From NCBI GenBank assembly GCA_028687575.1, contig JAQTZW010000001.1, positions 186,001 to 250,000 of the forward strand: 64,000 nt of DNA, written 5' to 3'. Position 1 is the first letter of the stretch; each line of letters starts with the position of its first letter. The notes under the pieces were generated by a model. That model ran no database searches, was not told the DNA's origin, and saw only the letters and a program-made list of their open reading frames with translations. Origin of the DNA: Gallionella sp. GTDB lineage: Bacteria > Pseudomonadota > Gammaproteobacteria > Burkholderiales > Gallionellaceae. Both the position numbers and the translations under genes were made by a program. Positions 51,519 to 62,749 of this stretch are shown one piece after another.

Positions 51519-53756
51519 ATGAAAAAGAATAAAAAATTACGTTTGCAGGATCCTTTCCTGGAAAGAGAGCGCGAACAGTACGAGCATCCGCTCCCAAGCA
51601 GGGAGTTTATATTGCAGATTCTCACCGAGCAGAACGCGCCCATGGCAGATGATGAGTTGTTGAATCTGCTGCATATCGAAGACTACGAGGCGGATCTGTT
51701 CTCGCGTCGTCTGCGTGCGATGGAACGCGATGGGCAAATTATGCGCAACCGTAAACGGGCTATCTGCGTGGTGGATAAGCTTGATCTGGTCAAGGGTAAG
51801 GTGCAGGGCCATGCTGACGGATTTGGATTTCTGGTTCCTGAGGACGGCAGTGCCGATATGTTCCTTAGTGAAAAAGAGATGCACAAAGTGTTCCACGGCG
51901 ATGTGGTGATGGCGCGTCAGTGCGGCGTGGACCGGCGCGGTCGCCCGGAGGCGAAGATCGTTGAGATTCTGGAGCGTGGCACGAACCGGCTGGTGGGTCG
52001 TTTGTATGAAGAGCACGGCATACATTTCGTAGTGGCAGAGAATAGGCGTATCTCGCAGGACATACTGGTGGCACCGGGTGCATCAGGCGGGGCAAAGGTT
52101 GGGCAGGTGGTTATGCTGGAAGTGATGCAGCAACCGAGTAAACATGCGCAGCCGATTGGTCGTGTGGTCGGTATTCTGGGTAATTATGGCGATCCCGGTA
52201 TGGAGATCGAGATTGCCCTGCGCAAACATGATTTGCCTTACGAGTTCCCCAAGGATGTCGAGAAGCAAGCCCGAAAATTTTCTCCAACGGTGCATGCTGA
52301 GGATAGCGCCGGGCGCGAGGACATTCGCAATCTGCCGCTGGTTACGATTGATGGTGAAACTGCGCGCGACTTTGACGATGCGGTCTACTGTGCGCCGGAA
52401 AAGGGTGGCTTCCGCCTGGTTGTGGCAATTGCCGATGTCAGTCATTACGTCAAGCCCGGCGACGCGCTGGACAAGGAAGCGATCTCGCGCGGCAATTCGG
52501 TGTATTTCCCGCGTCGCGTGATTCCAATGTTGCCAGAAGAATTGTCGAATGGCCTGTGCTCCTTGAATCCTCAGGTGGACAGGTTGTGCATGGTGTGTGA
52601 CATGTACATCAGCAGTAAGGGGGAGATTGGTAAATACCGTTTCTATCCTTCGGTGATGTATTCGCATGCGCGCCTGACCTACACGCAGGTGGCAGAGATG
52701 TTGGCGGAGCCGGATGGCGAGTTGGCGCGCAGTAACGCGGCGATCCTGCCGCACCTGCAACATCTGTATGAATTGTTCAGGAAGTTGCTGGGTGCACGCG
52801 AGAAGCGCGGCGCGATCGATTTCGAAACCGTCGAGACGCAGATGATCTTTACCGATCAGGGCAAGATCGAGCGCATCGTGCCGGTGGTCAGGAACGACGC
52901 GCATAAGTTGATTGAAGAGTGCATGTTGGCGGCCAACGTTTGTGCGGCAGAATTTTTGCAAAAACATCAGCATACGGTGCTGTACCGTATTCATCAGGGG
53001 CCTACGCCGGAGAAACTGGAAGCCTTGCGTGATTTCATGAAGGAGTTCGGGCTTGATTTGACTGGCGGCGACGAGCCGCAAGCGGGCGATTATTCCAAAC
53101 TGCTCAAACGCATCAAGGGGCGTCCTGATGCCGGGTTATTGCAAACCGTGATGTTGCGCTCGTTGCGACAGGCTAAGTATGAGCCGGAAAACATCGGTCA
53201 CTTTGGCCTGGGTTACGACGCCTATGCTCACTTCACCTCGCCGATACGCCGTTATCCCGACCTGCTGGTGCATCGCGCAATCAAGGCGGTGTTGCTGGGT
53301 AAACAATACCAGCCCGCGCTGAAATGGGCGGAATTGGGTGTGCATTGTTCGATGACCGAGCGTCGCGCCGATGATGCGACGCGCGATGTGGAAGCCTGGC
53401 TGAAGTGCTTCTATATGCGCGATCATCTTGGCAGTGTTTACGCAGGCACGGTTTCTTCGGTCACCAGTTTTGGCATGTTCGTATCGCTGGACGACCTCTA
53501 TGTTGAGGGGTTGGTGCATATCTCTGAGTTGGGTAAGGATTATTACCATTTTGATGCGGCCAAGCATCAACTCAGCGGGGAACGTACCGGTCAGAACTAT
53601 CGTTTGGGAGATCGCGTGCAGGTGCGGGTGGTGAAAGTGGATATGGAAAGCACGAAAATTGATTTCGTGCTGGATGAGGACGAGGAAGATTCGGAAGCGG
53701 ATATTGTGGCCAAACCCAAGAAAAAAGCTGTCAAAGGAAAAAAGAAAAATGGCTGA
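51519..53756 (+). CDS. rnr: ribonuclease R
   Basis: This 745-residue 3'-5' exoribonuclease degrades structured RNA and takes part in rRNA quality control. Two cold-shock-type domains (about 85-240, with GHADGFGFL and GDVVMAR) precede the RNB catalytic core, where [15 protein letters not shown] (about 277-290) holds the metal-binding Asp residues. A C-terminal S1 domain (about 635-715, [17 protein letters not shown]) and a Lys-rich tail ([14 protein letters not shown]) follow. The ATG at 51519 has AAAGGAA at better distance than the TTG at 51513. It overlaps rlmB by eight bases. Confidence 0.95.
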   Translation: MKKNKKLRLQDPFLEREREQYEHPLPSREFILQILTEQNAPMADDELLNLLHIEDYEADLFSRRLRAMERDGQIMRNRKRAICVVDKLDLVKGKVQGHADGFGFLVPEDGSADMFLSEKEMHKVFHGDVVMARQCGVDRRGRPEAKIVEILERGTNRLVGRLYEEHGIHFVVAENRRISQDILVAPGASGGAKVGQVVMLEVMQQPSKHAQPIGRVVGILGNYGDPGMEIEIALRKHDLPYEFPKDVEKQARKFSPTVHAEDSAGREDIRNLPLVTIDGETARDFDDAVYCAPEKGGFRLVVAIADVSHYVKPGDALDKEAISRGNSVYFPRRVIPMLPEELSNGLCSLNPQVDRLCMVCDMYISSKGEIGKYRFYPSVMYSHARLTYTQVAEMLAEPDGELARSNAAILPHLQHLYELFRKLLGAREKRGAIDFETVETQMIFTDQGKIERIVPVVRNDAHKLIEECMLAANVCAAEFLQKHQHTVLYRIHQGPTPEKLEALRDFMKEFGLDLTGGDEPQAGDYSKLLKRIKGRPDAGLLQTVMLRSLRQAKYEPENIGHFGLGYDAYAHFTSPIRRYPDLLVHRAIKAVLLGKQYQPALKWAELGVHCSMTERRADDATRDVEAWLKCFYMRDHLGSVYAGTVSSVTSFGMFVSLDDLYVEGLVHISELGKDYYHFDAAKHQLSGERTGQNYRLGDRVQVRVVKVDMESTKIDFVLDEDEEDSEADIVAKPKKKAVKGKKKNG

Positions 53757-54492
53757 GCTGAGACTAATCTATGGCTTTCATGCCGTTACTTCGCGTATAC
53801 GCCAGAATCCTGATGGCGTACTGGAAGTGTATATGCAGTCGCAACGCCAGGATCCGCGCATGCGTGATCTGATTAAATTGGCGGAGATGAGTGGCGTCAG
53901 GGTGATTCCGGTGGATGTCGCCCGTCTCGATGGCATGGCGGGCGGTGCGCGTCATCAGGGGGTTGCGGCGCGGGTGGATGCGGCAAGGCGTGTCCAGCAT
54001 TTATCTGATGTGTTGGATACGTTGACAGAGCCTCCCTTGTTGCTGGTGCTGGACGGGGTGCAGGATCCGCATAATCTCGGTGCTTGTCTGCGCAGCGCGG
54101 ATGCATTCGGCGTACATGCAGTGATCGCTCCCAAGGATCGTGCGGTCGGTATCACCGCGACCGTCGAGAAGGTCGCTTGCGGTGCGGCGGAAACGGTCCC
54201 CTACATTACCGTGACCAATCTGGCGCGCACCTTGCGGGAATTGAAGGAGCGTGACATCTGGGTGGTGGGGGCGGCAGGCGAGGCCGAGCAGGATCTGCAC
54301 GGATTCAGGCATGCCGGCGGATTGGCTTTAGTGTTGGGCGCTGAGGGCGAAGGTTTGCGCCGCTTGACACGGGAGACTTGCGATGAACTGGTGCGTATCC
54401 CGATGCTGGGCAGCGTCGAGAGTCTGAACGTGTCGGTGAGTGCCGGTATTTGCCTGTTTGAGGCGAGACGTCAGCGTGTGGCGGCCAGTTAG
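53749..54492 (+). CDS. rlmB: 23S rRNA (guanosine-2'-O-)-methyltransferase RlmB
   Basis: This 247-residue SPOUT-class enzyme methylates G2251 of 23S rRNA. An N-terminal L30e-like substrate domain ([23 protein letters not shown]) is followed by the knotted SAM domain with [34 protein letters not shown] and [20 protein letters not shown]. The ATG at 53749 overlaps rnr, giving the usual rnr-rlmB pair. Confidence 0.94.
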   Translation: MAELRLIYGFHAVTSRIRQNPDGVLEVYMQSQRQDPRMRDLIKLAEMSGVRVIPVDVARLDGMAGGARHQGVAARVDAARRVQHLSDVLDTLTEPPLLLVLDGVQDPHNLGACLRSADAFGVHAVIAPKDRAVGITATVEKVACGAAETVPYITVTNLARTLRELKERDIWVVGAAGEAEQDLHGFRHAGGLALVLGAEGEGLRRLTRETCDELVRIPMLGSVESLNVSVSAGICLFEARRQRVAAS

Positions 54493-54605
54493 TTGTGTTG
54501 TTTTTTTGCAACGGGGTGTTGTGTGGATGCGTGGCAAGGGTAGAATGCCCCGATGAATTTTTGCAGGTCTTTTTTGGGATAATTATTTTAAGAATGGGAT
54601 TGATG

Positions 54606-55652
54606 ATGAAAAAGAATACTTTGGTTGTTGCATTGGCTGCTGCGTTGTTGACAATGTCTGCCGCTCAGGCAAGCGAGTTTGCGGGTGGTTACTTGGGTCT
54701 TAAGGCTGGTCAAAACCGTTCGGACGTTTCGGCAGTGCCCAGTTTTGCAGGCAAAAATGCCACCACATTTGGCTTGGAAGGCGGTTACAACTGGGATATC
54801 AATAGCTTCCTGCTGGGTGTGAGTGCATTTGCAGACTTTAACCAGAAGGCTACGCACGCCACTTCGGTGCCAGCTACATTTGCCAATTACGGCACTGATG
54901 TGTATGGCCTGGATGCCAAGTTGGGTCTGCCTTCAGGTAACTGGTTGCCATACGCCAAGTTGGGTTACGGCTCTGCTCGTGGCACAGGTCTGAGCTTGGC
55001 TGGTTCGGGTAGCGGCGCACATTTGGGTCTGGGCGTGGAGTATAAATTCGCTTCCCACTGGAGCGTTGCTGGTGAGTTCACCAATATCTCTGCTAAAAAC
55101 AATGGCATCAAGGTTAACAACAACAACCTGACCATCGGCCTCAATTACTACTTCAATGAGCCTAGCGTTGCTCCTGCTGCCGTTGCTGCTGTTGCAGCCG
55201 CTGCTGTTGTTGCTCCAGCACCAACTCCTGCTCCTGAAGCAGCCCCCGCTGTTTCCGATACATGGAAAACTCTGTTGGAAGAAAAGCCAGTCACACTGAA
55301 AGGCACCAATTTCGATTTCGATTCAGCCAAGTTGCGCCCGGCTGCAGATGCCAAGTTGACTGAAGTGGCTGAATTCGCAGCGACTTACAAGGATGCCAAG
55401 CTGGATGTTTCTGGCCACACTGATAGTGTCGGTTCCGATACATACAATCAAAAATTGTCTGAGCGTCGTGCTAACTCCGTAAAGGCATATCTGGTTAAGA
55501 AAGGTGTTGCAGCTGATCGTATCGTAACCGAAGGTTACGGTGAGACTAAACCTGTTGCTGACAACAAAACCAAGGAAGGCCGTGCCGAAAATCGTCGTGT
55601 AGAGATCCGTTCGGTCATCAAGGAAGAAACAAAAGTACGCGTGAATCCGTAA
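54606..55652 (+). CDS. OmpA-family outer-membrane protein
   Basis: This 348-residue porin-like protein has a signal peptide (MKKNTLVVALAAALLTMSAA), an eight-stranded beta-barrel of the OmpA-like transmembrane type (FAGGYLGLKAGQNRSD to LTIGLNYYFNEP, about 20-185), an Ala/Pro-rich linker and a peptidoglycan-binding OmpA domain (TNFDFDSAKLRPAADAKL, VSGHTDSVGSDTYNQKLSER, VEIRS). GGGA at 54596 spaces best to the ATG at 54606; 54603 and 54594 are possible. It ties the outer membrane to the cell wall. Codons are strongly biased, suggesting high expression. Confidence 0.92.
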   Translation: MKKNTLVVALAAALLTMSAAQASEFAGGYLGLKAGQNRSDVSAVPSFAGKNATTFGLEGGYNWDINSFLLGVSAFADFNQKATHATSVPATFANYGTDVYGLDAKLGLPSGNWLPYAKLGYGSARGTGLSLAGSGSGAHLGLGVEYKFASHWSVAGEFTNISAKNNGIKVNNNNLTIGLNYYFNEPSVAPAAVAAVAAAAVVAPAPTPAPEAAPAVSDTWKTLLEEKPVTLKGTNFDFDSAKLRPAADAKLTEVAEFAATYKDAKLDVSGHTDSVGSDTYNQKLSERRANSVKAYLVKKGVAADRIVTEGYGETKPVADNKTKEGRAENRRVEIRSVIKEETKVRVNP

Positions 55653-55670
55653 TCTTCCCGCGCTTTGAGA

Positions 55671-55700
55671 AAACGGGCTGGTAACAGCCCGTTTTTTTTC
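55671..55700 (+). terminator. rho-independent terminator of the ompA-like gene
   Basis: AAAACGGGCTG (55671-55681) pairs perfectly with CAGCCCGTTTT (55686-55696) over a GTAA loop, and the stem runs into a run of eight T. It begins 19 bases after the stop codon. This is the clearest intrinsic terminator in the window. Confidence 0.92.
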
Positions 55701-55809
55701 GCCCAAGTGTCAGGCGAACGTCGCAGTGCGTGGTTGCAGCACGTGTTCATTTCGCCTTTAGCCTGAAATGTCTTAAGATGCCCGACCGAAATAAATTTGG
55801 TTTTCAAAT

Positions 55810-57414
55810 ATGAAACTGGCCATTGCACAAATCAACTGCGTTCTGGGTGACCTCCGGGCGAATTCTGAGCAGATATTGCGTTTTGCTGAACAGGCAAAAC
55901 AGGCTGGTGCGCAGCTGATGTTGACACCGGAATTGAGCTTGTGCGGCTATCCGCCTGAGGATCTCTTGCTACGCGATGGATTTTATCTGGCCTGTGCGCA
56001 AGCCTTGAGTGAGTTGGCGGCACAAATGCGCGGCGTGGATGTGGTGGTTGGGCATCCGCATAAGGTTGATGGTAAGTGTTATAACGCGGCCTCATTGTTG
56101 CGGGACGGTCAGATCGTTGCGACTTACCTGAAGCACAATCTGCCGAATTATGCGGTATTCGACGAGGAGCGGTATTTCGTACGTGGTACCGAGTCGTGCG
56201 TATTTGAGTCTGGTGGTATCCACTTTGGATTGAATATCTGTGCGGATGTATGGGAGCCCGAGGCGGCGGCTTTGGCGCGCGATGCGGGTGCGCAAGTGCT
56301 GTTGGTGTTGAATGCCTCGCCTTTTGCGGTTGGCAAGTATGCGTCACGTTATGCCGTGCTGCGTCGGCGTGTTGCCGAGACGGGGTTGCCGGCTATCTAT
56401 GCCAATATGGTAGGTGGGCAGGATGAGTTGGTGTTTGATGGCGGTTCTTTTGCGATGGATGCTGCCGGGGAGTTGACGACGCAAGTGGCATTTTGCACAG
56501 AGGCGCTGAGTGTCTTGGAGATTGCGGGGGATCTTCGTCCTGTCGGTGAGATGGTGCGATTGCCGAGCGTGGAAGAGGGCGTGTATCGGGTTTTGTGTTT
56601 GGGCTTGAAAGATTATATCGGCAAGAACGGTTTTCCCGGCGTGCTGCTGGGCTTGTCTGGCGGTATAGATTCCGCGTTGACACTGGCGGTGGCGGTTGAT
56701 GCGCTGGGCGCGGACAAGGTGCATGCGGTGATGATGCCCTCACCCTATACGGCGCAGATCAGTCTGGATGATTCGCGTGAAATGATAGCGATCTTAGGTG
56801 CCCGATACGATGAGTTTTCAATCGAGTCGATATTTCAGGATTATCTTGCGATGCTCGCCCCCAGTTTTACCGGTCGGGCGGTGGACCTTACCGAAGAGAA
56901 TCTGCAGGCACGTATCCGGGGTACTTTGCTGATGGCGTTATCCAATAAGTTTGGCTCGTTGGTTTTGACGACCGGTAACAAGTCTGAGATGAGCGTTGGT
57001 TACGCTACCTTGTATGGAGATATGGCGGGGGGCTTCTCGGTACTGAAGGATGTCGGCAAGATGTTGGTGTATCGTCTGGCGCGATACCGTAACTCAATCG
57101 GTTATGTCATACCCGATCGCATTATCACTCGTCCGCCGAGTGCTGAATTGCGTCCGGACCAGACCGATCAGGACAGCCTGCCGCCGTATGAGGTACTGGA
57201 TGGGATTGTTGAATGCTATGTCGAACAGAATCTATCTGTCCTTGAAATCATGGCGCGTGGATATTCTGAGGCTGATGTTCGTCGTGTCGTGCGACTGATA
57301 CGGTTGAGTGAATACAAACGCAGGCAGTCGGCAGTCGGTGTGCGTATCACCGAGCGCAGTTATGGCAAGGATTGGCGTTATCCGATAACAGTGCGGTATC
57401 AGGATACGTATTGA
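55810..57414 (+). CDS. nadE: glutamine-dependent NAD+ synthetase
   Basis: This 534-residue two-domain enzyme makes NAD+ from deamido-NAD+ using glutamine nitrogen. The N-terminal nitrilase-like domain carries the Glu-Lys-Cys triad in LTPELSLCGYPPEDLL, LKHNLPNYAVFDE and LNICADVWEP (Cys about 141). The C-terminal domain has the P-loop GLSGGIDSALTLAVAVDALG (about 280-299) and LTTGNKSEMSVGYATLYGDM. It stands alone, without the glnB neighbour common in relatives. Confidence 0.94.
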   Translation: MKLAIAQINCVLGDLRANSEQILRFAEQAKQAGAQLMLTPELSLCGYPPEDLLLRDGFYLACAQALSELAAQMRGVDVVVGHPHKVDGKCYNAASLLRDGQIVATYLKHNLPNYAVFDEERYFVRGTESCVFESGGIHFGLNICADVWEPEAAALARDAGAQVLLVLNASPFAVGKYASRYAVLRRRVAETGLPAIYANMVGGQDELVFDGGSFAMDAAGELTTQVAFCTEALSVLEIAGDLRPVGEMVRLPSVEEGVYRVLCLGLKDYIGKNGFPGVLLGLSGGIDSALTLAVAVDALGADKVHAVMMPSPYTAQISLDDSREMIAILGARYDEFSIESIFQDYLAMLAPSFTGRAVDLTEENLQARIRGTLLMALSNKFGSLVLTTGNKSEMSVGYATLYGDMAGGFSVLKDVGKMLVYRLARYRNSIGYVIPDRIITRPPSAELRPDQTDQDSLPPYEVLDGIVECYVEQNLSVLEIMARGYSEADVRRVVRLIRLSEYKRRQSAVGVRITERSYGKDWRYPITVRYQDTY

Positions 57415-57532
57415 TTTTGTGATCGAGTGCGCTCATCAGTTGCGGCATGGGGTGAAGCGGGGTGGTGAAGAGCGCACCCACTCGATTCTATAAAACTCAA
57501 TTTAAGTAATTCCTTTTAATTTCAGGATTTGC

Positions 57533-57538
57533 TATAAT
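57533..57538 (+). promoter_or_regulatory. -10 box of the rimP-nusA-infB operon
   Basis: A perfect TATAAT lies about 60 bases before the rimP start; the -35 region (about 57510-57515) is poorly conserved. Transcription would start near 57545, a few bases before a terminator-like hairpin. The 57415-57532 stretch holds nothing else of note. Confidence 0.6.
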
Positions 57539-57554
57539 CTGCGAGTTTTTGAGG

Positions 57555-57580
57555 ATGGGCTTTGCGCCCGTTTTTTATTT
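57555..57580 (+). terminator. attenuator-like hairpin in the rimP leader
   Basis: GGGC (57557-57560) pairs with GCCC (57566-57569), extended by an A-T and a G-T pair, and is followed directly by TTTTTTATTT. It sits between the promoter and rimP. It may partly terminate transcription and tune the operon, which encodes the termination factor NusA. The stem is short, so its strength is uncertain. Confidence 0.5.
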
Positions 57581-57593
57581 GTGGGGCGCGAAT

Positions 57594-58019
57594 ATGGATG
57601 TGATGATGCTGGTGGAGAAAACGGTGAGTGGCCTGGGCTACGAACTGGTTGATCTGGAGCGTGCCGGGCGCGGCTTGTTGCGGGTGTTCATTGATAAGCC
57701 TGAAGGCATTACCGTTGAGGATTGTCAGGTGGTCAGCAATCAGCTGACACGCTTGTTCATGGTCGAGAATGTGGATTATGAGCGTCTCGAAGTTTCCTCG
57801 CCGGGTCTTGAGCGTCCGCTCAGGAAAGAGGCCGATTTTTCCCGTTTCGCAGGTGAGAAGGCGCAGCTCAGGTTGCGTATCCCCATGAATGGCAGAAAGA
57901 ATTTTGTCGGTGAGATTGTCGCGGCAAACGAGGGTGTACTGAGCCTCAATGTAGAGGGTGTTCAGTTTGAAATAGAGCTGGCAAATGTAGATAAGGCGCG
58001 CTTGGTGCCGACTTTTTAG
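57594..58019 (+). CDS. rimP: ribosome maturation factor RimP
   Basis: This 141-residue protein helps 30S subunit assembly. [20 protein letters not shown] near the start and [20 protein letters not shown] are family hallmarks, and the C-terminal part is an SH3-like barrel. The ATG at 57594 gives the normal length; the frame is open upstream through the leader hairpin. It heads the rimP-nusA-infB-rbfA-truB operon. Confidence 0.93.
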   Translation: MDVMMLVEKTVSGLGYELVDLERAGRGLLRVFIDKPEGITVEDCQVVSNQLTRLFMVENVDYERLEVSSPGLERPLRKEADFSRFAGEKAQLRLRIPMNGRKNFVGEIVAANEGVLSLNVEGVQFEIELANVDKARLVPTF

Positions 58020-58065
58020 AATTTTTGCTCATCGCTGAGAAGCAAGTGGTTATCTGGAGAATTGT

Positions 58066-59538
58066 ATGAGTCGTGATGTTTTGTTGTTGGTGGATGCGCT
58101 GTCGCGTGAAAAGAATGTGGACAAAGAGGTTGTGTTCCTCGCACTGGAGTCCGCGCTGGCTTCCGCAACCAAAAAGCAGTTTGAAGACGAGTCGGATGTG
58201 TGCGTTCGCATAGATCGCAATACGGGTGAGTTCGAGTCGTTCCGCCGCTGGGAAGTGATGGATGATGAAACTTTCGAAACCCCCGATTTGCATATCAAGC
58301 TGGAAGAGGCGAGAAAAAGCAATCCGGAAATACAGATGGGCGAATTTGTTGAAGCGCCACTGGAATCCATTGATTTCGGGCGTATCGGCGCGCAGGCCGC
58401 CAAGCAGGTGATTTTTCAGAAAATACGCGATGCAGAGCGCGAGCAGATTCTGGCTGATTTCATGGATCGCAAGGAGCATCTGGTCTCTGGTACGGTCAAG
58501 CGTCTGGAGCGTGGTAATGCAATCGTTGAGTTCGGCAAGATTGAGGCTTTGTTGCCGCGTGATCAGATGATTCCCAAAGAAAACATGCGTGTAGGCGATC
58601 GCGTCAGGGCGTATCTGTTGCGTGTTGACCGTACTGCGCGTGGTCCGCAGGTGGTTTTGTCACGCACCTCCAAAGATTTGCTGGTCAAATTGTTCGAGTT
58701 GGAAGTGCCGGAGATTGAAGAGGGGATGCTGGAAATTCATGGCGCTGCGCGTGACCCTGGTTCGCGTGCCAAGATTTCCGTTGAGTCCCACGATCAACGT
58801 ATTGATCCTATTGGTACTTGCGTCGGTATGCGTGGTTCTCGCGTACAGGGCGTGACCAATGAGTTGGCTGGCGAACGTGTTGATATTGTGCTGTGGTCGG
58901 CTGATCCGGCAACCTATGTGATCAATGCGCTGGCACCGGCAGAAGTCAGCAGCATCATCGTGGATGAAGTGGGTCACAGCATGGATGTTGTGGTCGAGGA
59001 AGAAAATCTGGCTCAGGCGATTGGTCGAGGCGGTCAGAATGTGCGCCTGGCGAGCGAGATGACTGGCTGGGAGCTTAACATCATGACGGTTGAGCAGGCC
59101 AACGAAAAGCATGAAGAAGAATTTTCCAAGACGCGCACCTTGCTGATGGCCAAACTGGACGTGGATGAAGAGGTTGCAGACATTCTGGTGCAAGAAGGTT
59201 TTACAACGCTGGAAGAAGTCGCCTATGTGCCGCTTGAGGAAATGCTGGAAATTGAAGCCTTCGACGAAGAAACCATCAATGAATTGCGCAGTCGTGCACG
59301 CAATGCCTTGTTGAATGCGGCACTGGTCAAGGAAGAGAAGGTTGAAGATGGCATTGGCGATCTTTTGAAGCTGGATGGCATGGATGATGATTTGGCGCGC
59401 GTTTTGGCAGCCAAGGGCGTGATTACGCAAGATCAACTGGCCGATCTGGATGTGGAAGAGTTGGTTGAGTTGTCAGGGTTGGACGCGGAACGCGCTAATG
59501 CGTTGATTATGGCAGCGCGTGCACCCTGGTTCGAGTGA
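58066..59538 (+). CDS. nusA: transcription termination/antitermination factor NusA
   Basis: This 490-residue factor binds RNA polymerase and nascent RNA. The N-terminal domain starts [20 protein letters not shown], the S1 domain lies near 135-200 ([20 protein letters not shown]), and KH domains follow with [18 protein letters not shown] and [17 protein letters not shown]. Two C-terminal acidic repeats (about 360-490) are of the type found in proteobacterial NusA. TGGAGA precedes the start. Confidence 0.95.
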   Translation: MSRDVLLLVDALSREKNVDKEVVFLALESALASATKKQFEDESDVCVRIDRNTGEFESFRRWEVMDDETFETPDLHIKLEEARKSNPEIQMGEFVEAPLESIDFGRIGAQAAKQVIFQKIRDAEREQILADFMDRKEHLVSGTVKRLERGNAIVEFGKIEALLPRDQMIPKENMRVGDRVRAYLLRVDRTARGPQVVLSRTSKDLLVKLFELEVPEIEEGMLEIHGAARDPGSRAKISVESHDQRIDPIGTCVGMRGSRVQGVTNELAGERVDIVLWSADPATYVINALAPAEVSSIIVDEVGHSMDVVVEEENLAQAIGRGGQNVRLASEMTGWELNIMTVEQANEKHEEEFSKTRTLLMAKLDVDEEVADILVQEGFTTLEEVAYVPLEEMLEIEAFDEETINELRSRARNALLNAALVKEEKVEDGIGDLLKLDGMDDDLARVLAAKGVITQDQLADLDVEELVELSGLDAERANALIMAARAPWFE

Positions 59539-59705
59539 TGTGAATGCAATAAATCGGCTATGTCCTCCATATGGTGGGCGCAAGTATGCAAGCATGTCGC
59601 CCGACTATTGGATGGCGGCAGCTCGGCTCGATGAGGTGGAGACGCTTTGTTTTATGAGGTCTTCAATGACTCGTTGAGCTGATTAAGGTGGTGAAAAGGA
59701 CGGTA

Positions 59706-62384
59706 ATGGGAAAATTAAACGTAGCACAATGCGCAGATGAGCTGAATCTGTCAGTAGAGAAGTTACTGGAGCAATTGCAGGCGGCAGGCGGCAAGCAAAC
59801 AGATGCCTCTGCCGAGGTCTCCGAGTCGGATAAAGCGATGTTGCTGGAGCACCTGCGTCAAGCGCATGGTGTTGACCATTCACCAAAGAAAATTACGCTG
59901 ACCAAGCGCGAGACGAGCGAAATTCAAAGTTCGGACAGATCCGGACGTGCCAGAACCATTCAGGTTGAGGTACGCAAGCGCCGTGTGTTGGCACCGCGCC
60001 CGGCGATGGTCGAACAGCCTGTTGCGTCGATTCAGCAGCCCGTCGTAAACCCTGTCAAGGTGGTGGGCGCTGAGGAGTTGGATGCGCGTGAGAGAGAAGC
60101 CAGGTTGCAGGCCGAACTGGCAGCCCGTCAGGCGGCAGAGTTGTTGGCCAAGCAGGAGCGCATGAAGCGCAAAAATGAAAAACCGGCACCGGAAGTATCT
60201 GCGCCAGCAGAGATAGTGACCACAGTTGAAGTTGCCGTTGCACGCGAGCAAATCAGCGATGAAGTTAAGAGTGAGGCGGTTGCGGTTGTAGCGGAACAGG
60301 TTGTTCAGGCTGAGCAACCTCCTGCTGCAGATGTGGCAGCAGATGTATCGGCTCAGAAAACAGCCAAGGATGTTTCGCAGGGTACCCTGCATAAGCCTGC
60401 TTTGCGTCCGGGCGATAAGGTATCCAAGCCAAGTTGGAAAGCCAAGTCTGAGGTCAAGTCTGCACCTGTTGTCCGTGAGGAAGCGGGTGGCAAGAAGCGT
60501 GCCGTTGCCAAGACTGCAGTAAAAGAGGCGGCCTGGACTGCACCTGTGCGTTCACCCAAGGGCGGCAAACATGCACACAAGCATGTCGCTCCTGAGCCGT
60601 CACATGCCTTCAATCTGCCTACCGAAAACGTAGTGCGAGAAGTCGCCATACCCGAGACCATCAATGTTGGTGAGTTGGCGCAGAAGCTGAGCGTCAAGGC
60701 GGTGGAAGTCATCAAGGCGCTGATGAAGATGGGCATGATGGTGACCATCAATCAGGTGCTGGATCAGGAAACCGCGATGATTTTGGTCGAAGAAATGGGT
60801 CACGTCGCCAAACCGGCCAAGCTGGATGATCCCGATGCCTATCTGGAAGAAGACGAGCATCACGACGCTGAGGCGTTGAGTCGTGCGCCGGTGGTGACGG
60901 TGATGGGTCACGTGGATCACGGCAAGACCTCGCTGCTGGACTATATCCGTCGCACCCGTGTGGTGTCCGGAGAGGCTGGCGGCATTACCCAGCATATCGG
61001 TGCGTATCACGTGGATACGCCGCGTGGTATGGTCACTTTCCTGGATACGCCGGGTCACGAAGCGTTCACGGCGATGCGCGCACGCGGTGCCAAGGCGACC
61101 GATATCGTGGTGTTGGTGGTGGCTGCCGATGACGGCGTGATGCCTCAGACCAAGGAGGCGATTTCTCATGCCCGCGAAGGCAAGGTGCCGCTGGTAGTGG
61201 CAATCACCAAAGCCGACAAGCCGGATGCAAATCCGGAACGTGTCAAGCAGGAGCTGGTCGCCGAAGGTGTGGTTCCCGAAGCTTGGGGTGGCGATGTCAT
61301 GTTTGTGGAAGTCTCTTCCAAGTCGGGTGCGGGCATTGATCAATTGCTGGAAGCTATCCTGTTGCAGGCGGAATTGCTGGAATTGAAAGCGCCGCGCGAC
61401 TGCAATGCCAAGGGGTTGGTGATCGAGGCGCGTCTGGACAAGGGTAAAGGGCCGGTTGCTACTGTGCTGATTCAGTCCGGCACCTTGAATCGTGGTGATT
61501 CCGTGCTGGTCGGTTCGGTGTTCGGTCGAGTACGCGCCATGCTGGATGAGAACGGCAAGCCTGTCCGCGAGGCGGGTCCATCCATTCCGGTTGAGATACA
61601 AGGTTTGTCTGAAGTGCCGGAAGCGGGTGAAATGCTGATGGTGCTGTCCGACGAGAAACGTGCGCGTGAAATCGCGTTGTTCCGTCAGGGCAAGTATCGC
61701 GGCGCAAAGCTGGCACAACAGCAGGCCGCCAAACTGGAAAACATGTTCGACAATATGTCGGAGGGCGAAGTGCGTACCTTGCCGTTGATCGTCAAGGCGG
61801 ACGTGCAGGGTTCTGCGGAAGCGATTTCTCAGGCTTTGCTGAAGCTGTCTACTGCCGAGGTCAAGGTCAATCTGATTCATTGTGCGGTAGGCTCGGTGAA
61901 CGAAAACGACATCAATCTGGCGCTGGCTTCCAAGGCGATTCTGATTGGTTTCAATACCCGTACCGATGCGCCAGCCCGCAAACTGGCCGAGACCAGCGGT
62001 GTCAAGATACACAACTACACCATCATTTACGCAATGGTGGACGAGATCAAGGCTGCGCTGTCCGGCATGCTGGCTCCCGAGAAGAAAGAAGTCGCACTCG
62101 GCGTGGTCGAGGTACGGCAGGTGTTCGTGGTCTCGAAAGTCGGCACGATTGCAGGTTGTATGGTGCAGGAAGGTATCGTCAAGCGCGGTTGCAATGTGCG
62201 TGTGATGCGTGGCAAAGAGATGATCCATGAAGGCGAGCTGGACTCTCTGAAACGCTTCAAGGATGACGTCAAGGAAGTCAGAAATGGCTTCGAGTGCGGC
62301 TTGTCCGTGAAGAATTTCAACGATCTGCAAGAGGGCGACAAGCTGGAAGCCTACGAGATCGTTGAGGTGGCGCGGACACTGTAA
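59706..62384 (+). CDS. infB: translation initiation factor IF-2
   Basis: This 892-residue GTPase brings initiator tRNA to the 30S subunit. An N-terminal helical domain ([20 protein letters not shown]) and a long charged, Ala/Val/Glu-rich linker (about 80-300) come first. The G domain begins with [20 protein letters not shown] (about 397-416), with DTPGHEAF and ITKADKPDA, followed by domains II to IV. AAGGA precedes the ATG at 59706. It overlaps rbfA by one base. An upstream GTG at 59688 is less likely. Confidence 0.95.
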   Translation: MGKLNVAQCADELNLSVEKLLEQLQAAGGKQTDASAEVSESDKAMLLEHLRQAHGVDHSPKKITLTKRETSEIQSSDRSGRARTIQVEVRKRRVLAPRPAMVEQPVASIQQPVVNPVKVVGAEELDAREREARLQAELAARQAAELLAKQERMKRKNEKPAPEVSAPAEIVTTVEVAVAREQISDEVKSEAVAVVAEQVVQAEQPPAADVAADVSAQKTAKDVSQGTLHKPALRPGDKVSKPSWKAKSEVKSAPVVREEAGGKKRAVAKTAVKEAAWTAPVRSPKGGKHAHKHVAPEPSHAFNLPTENVVREVAIPETINVGELAQKLSVKAVEVIKALMKMGMMVTINQVLDQETAMILVEEMGHVAKPAKLDDPDAYLEEDEHHDAEALSRAPVVTVMGHVDHGKTSLLDYIRRTRVVSGEAGGITQHIGAYHVDTPRGMVTFLDTPGHEAFTAMRARGAKATDIVVLVVAADDGVMPQTKEAISHAREGKVPLVVAITKADKPDANPERVKQELVAEGVVPEAWGGDVMFVEVSSKSGAGIDQLLEAILLQAELLELKAPRDCNAKGLVIEARLDKGKGPVATVLIQSGTLNRGDSVLVGSVFGRVRAMLDENGKPVREAGPSIPVEIQGLSEVPEAGEMLMVLSDEKRAREIALFRQGKYRGAKLAQQQAAKLENMFDNMSEGEVRTLPLIVKADVQGSAEAISQALLKLSTAEVKVNLIHCAVGSVNENDINLALASKAILIGFNTRTDAPARKLAETSGVKIHNYTIIYAMVDEIKAALSGMLAPEKKEVALGVVEVRQVFVVSKVGTIAGCMVQEGIVKRGCNVRVMRGKEMIHEGELDSLKRFKDDVKEVRNGFECGLSVKNFNDLQEGDKLEAYEIVEVARTL

Positions 62385-62749
62385 TGGCGAACTTTGCAAG
62401 GACAGACCGCGTCGGGCAGCAGATCCAGCGCGAGATAGCCGAGTTGGTGCGTCTGCAGATCAACGATCCCCGTGTGCGCTTGGTGACCATCACCGGCGTG
62501 GAAGTGGCGGGCGATTACTCGCATGCCAAGATTTTCTTCACGCGGCTGGACGGCAAGCATGACGAAGCGCAGCAGGGGCTGGATCGTGCAGCCGGTTTCC
62601 TGCGCAGCCAGCTGGCGCGCAGTCTCAAGTTACGCATCATGCCGCAACTGCATTTTGTCTACGACGCTTCGGTTGAGCGGGGCAGCCATTTGTCGCAGCT
62701 GATAGATCAGGCAGTCGCCAGCGACCATCATTTTGATGAAGAAAAATAA
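62384..62749 (+). CDS. rbfA: ribosome-binding factor A
   Basis: This 121-residue KH-type protein acts in 16S rRNA 5'-end maturation and cold adaptation. [20 protein letters not shown] and [20 protein letters not shown] are family signatures, as is [19 protein letters not shown]. It shares one base with infB and overlaps truB by 14 bases, so the three are translationally coupled. Confidence 0.95.
   Translation: MANFARTDRVGQQIQREIAELVRLQINDPRVRLVTITGVEVAGDYSHAKIFFTRLDGKHDEAQQGLDRAAGFLRSQLARSLKLRIMPQLHFVYDASVERGSHLSQLIDQAVASDHHFDEEK

Noticed and set aside
60600-62399. 599-residue open frame antisense to infB
   Set aside because: Same reason: infB is certain and the antisense product shows the His/Gln/Arg excess of a codon-bias shadow.
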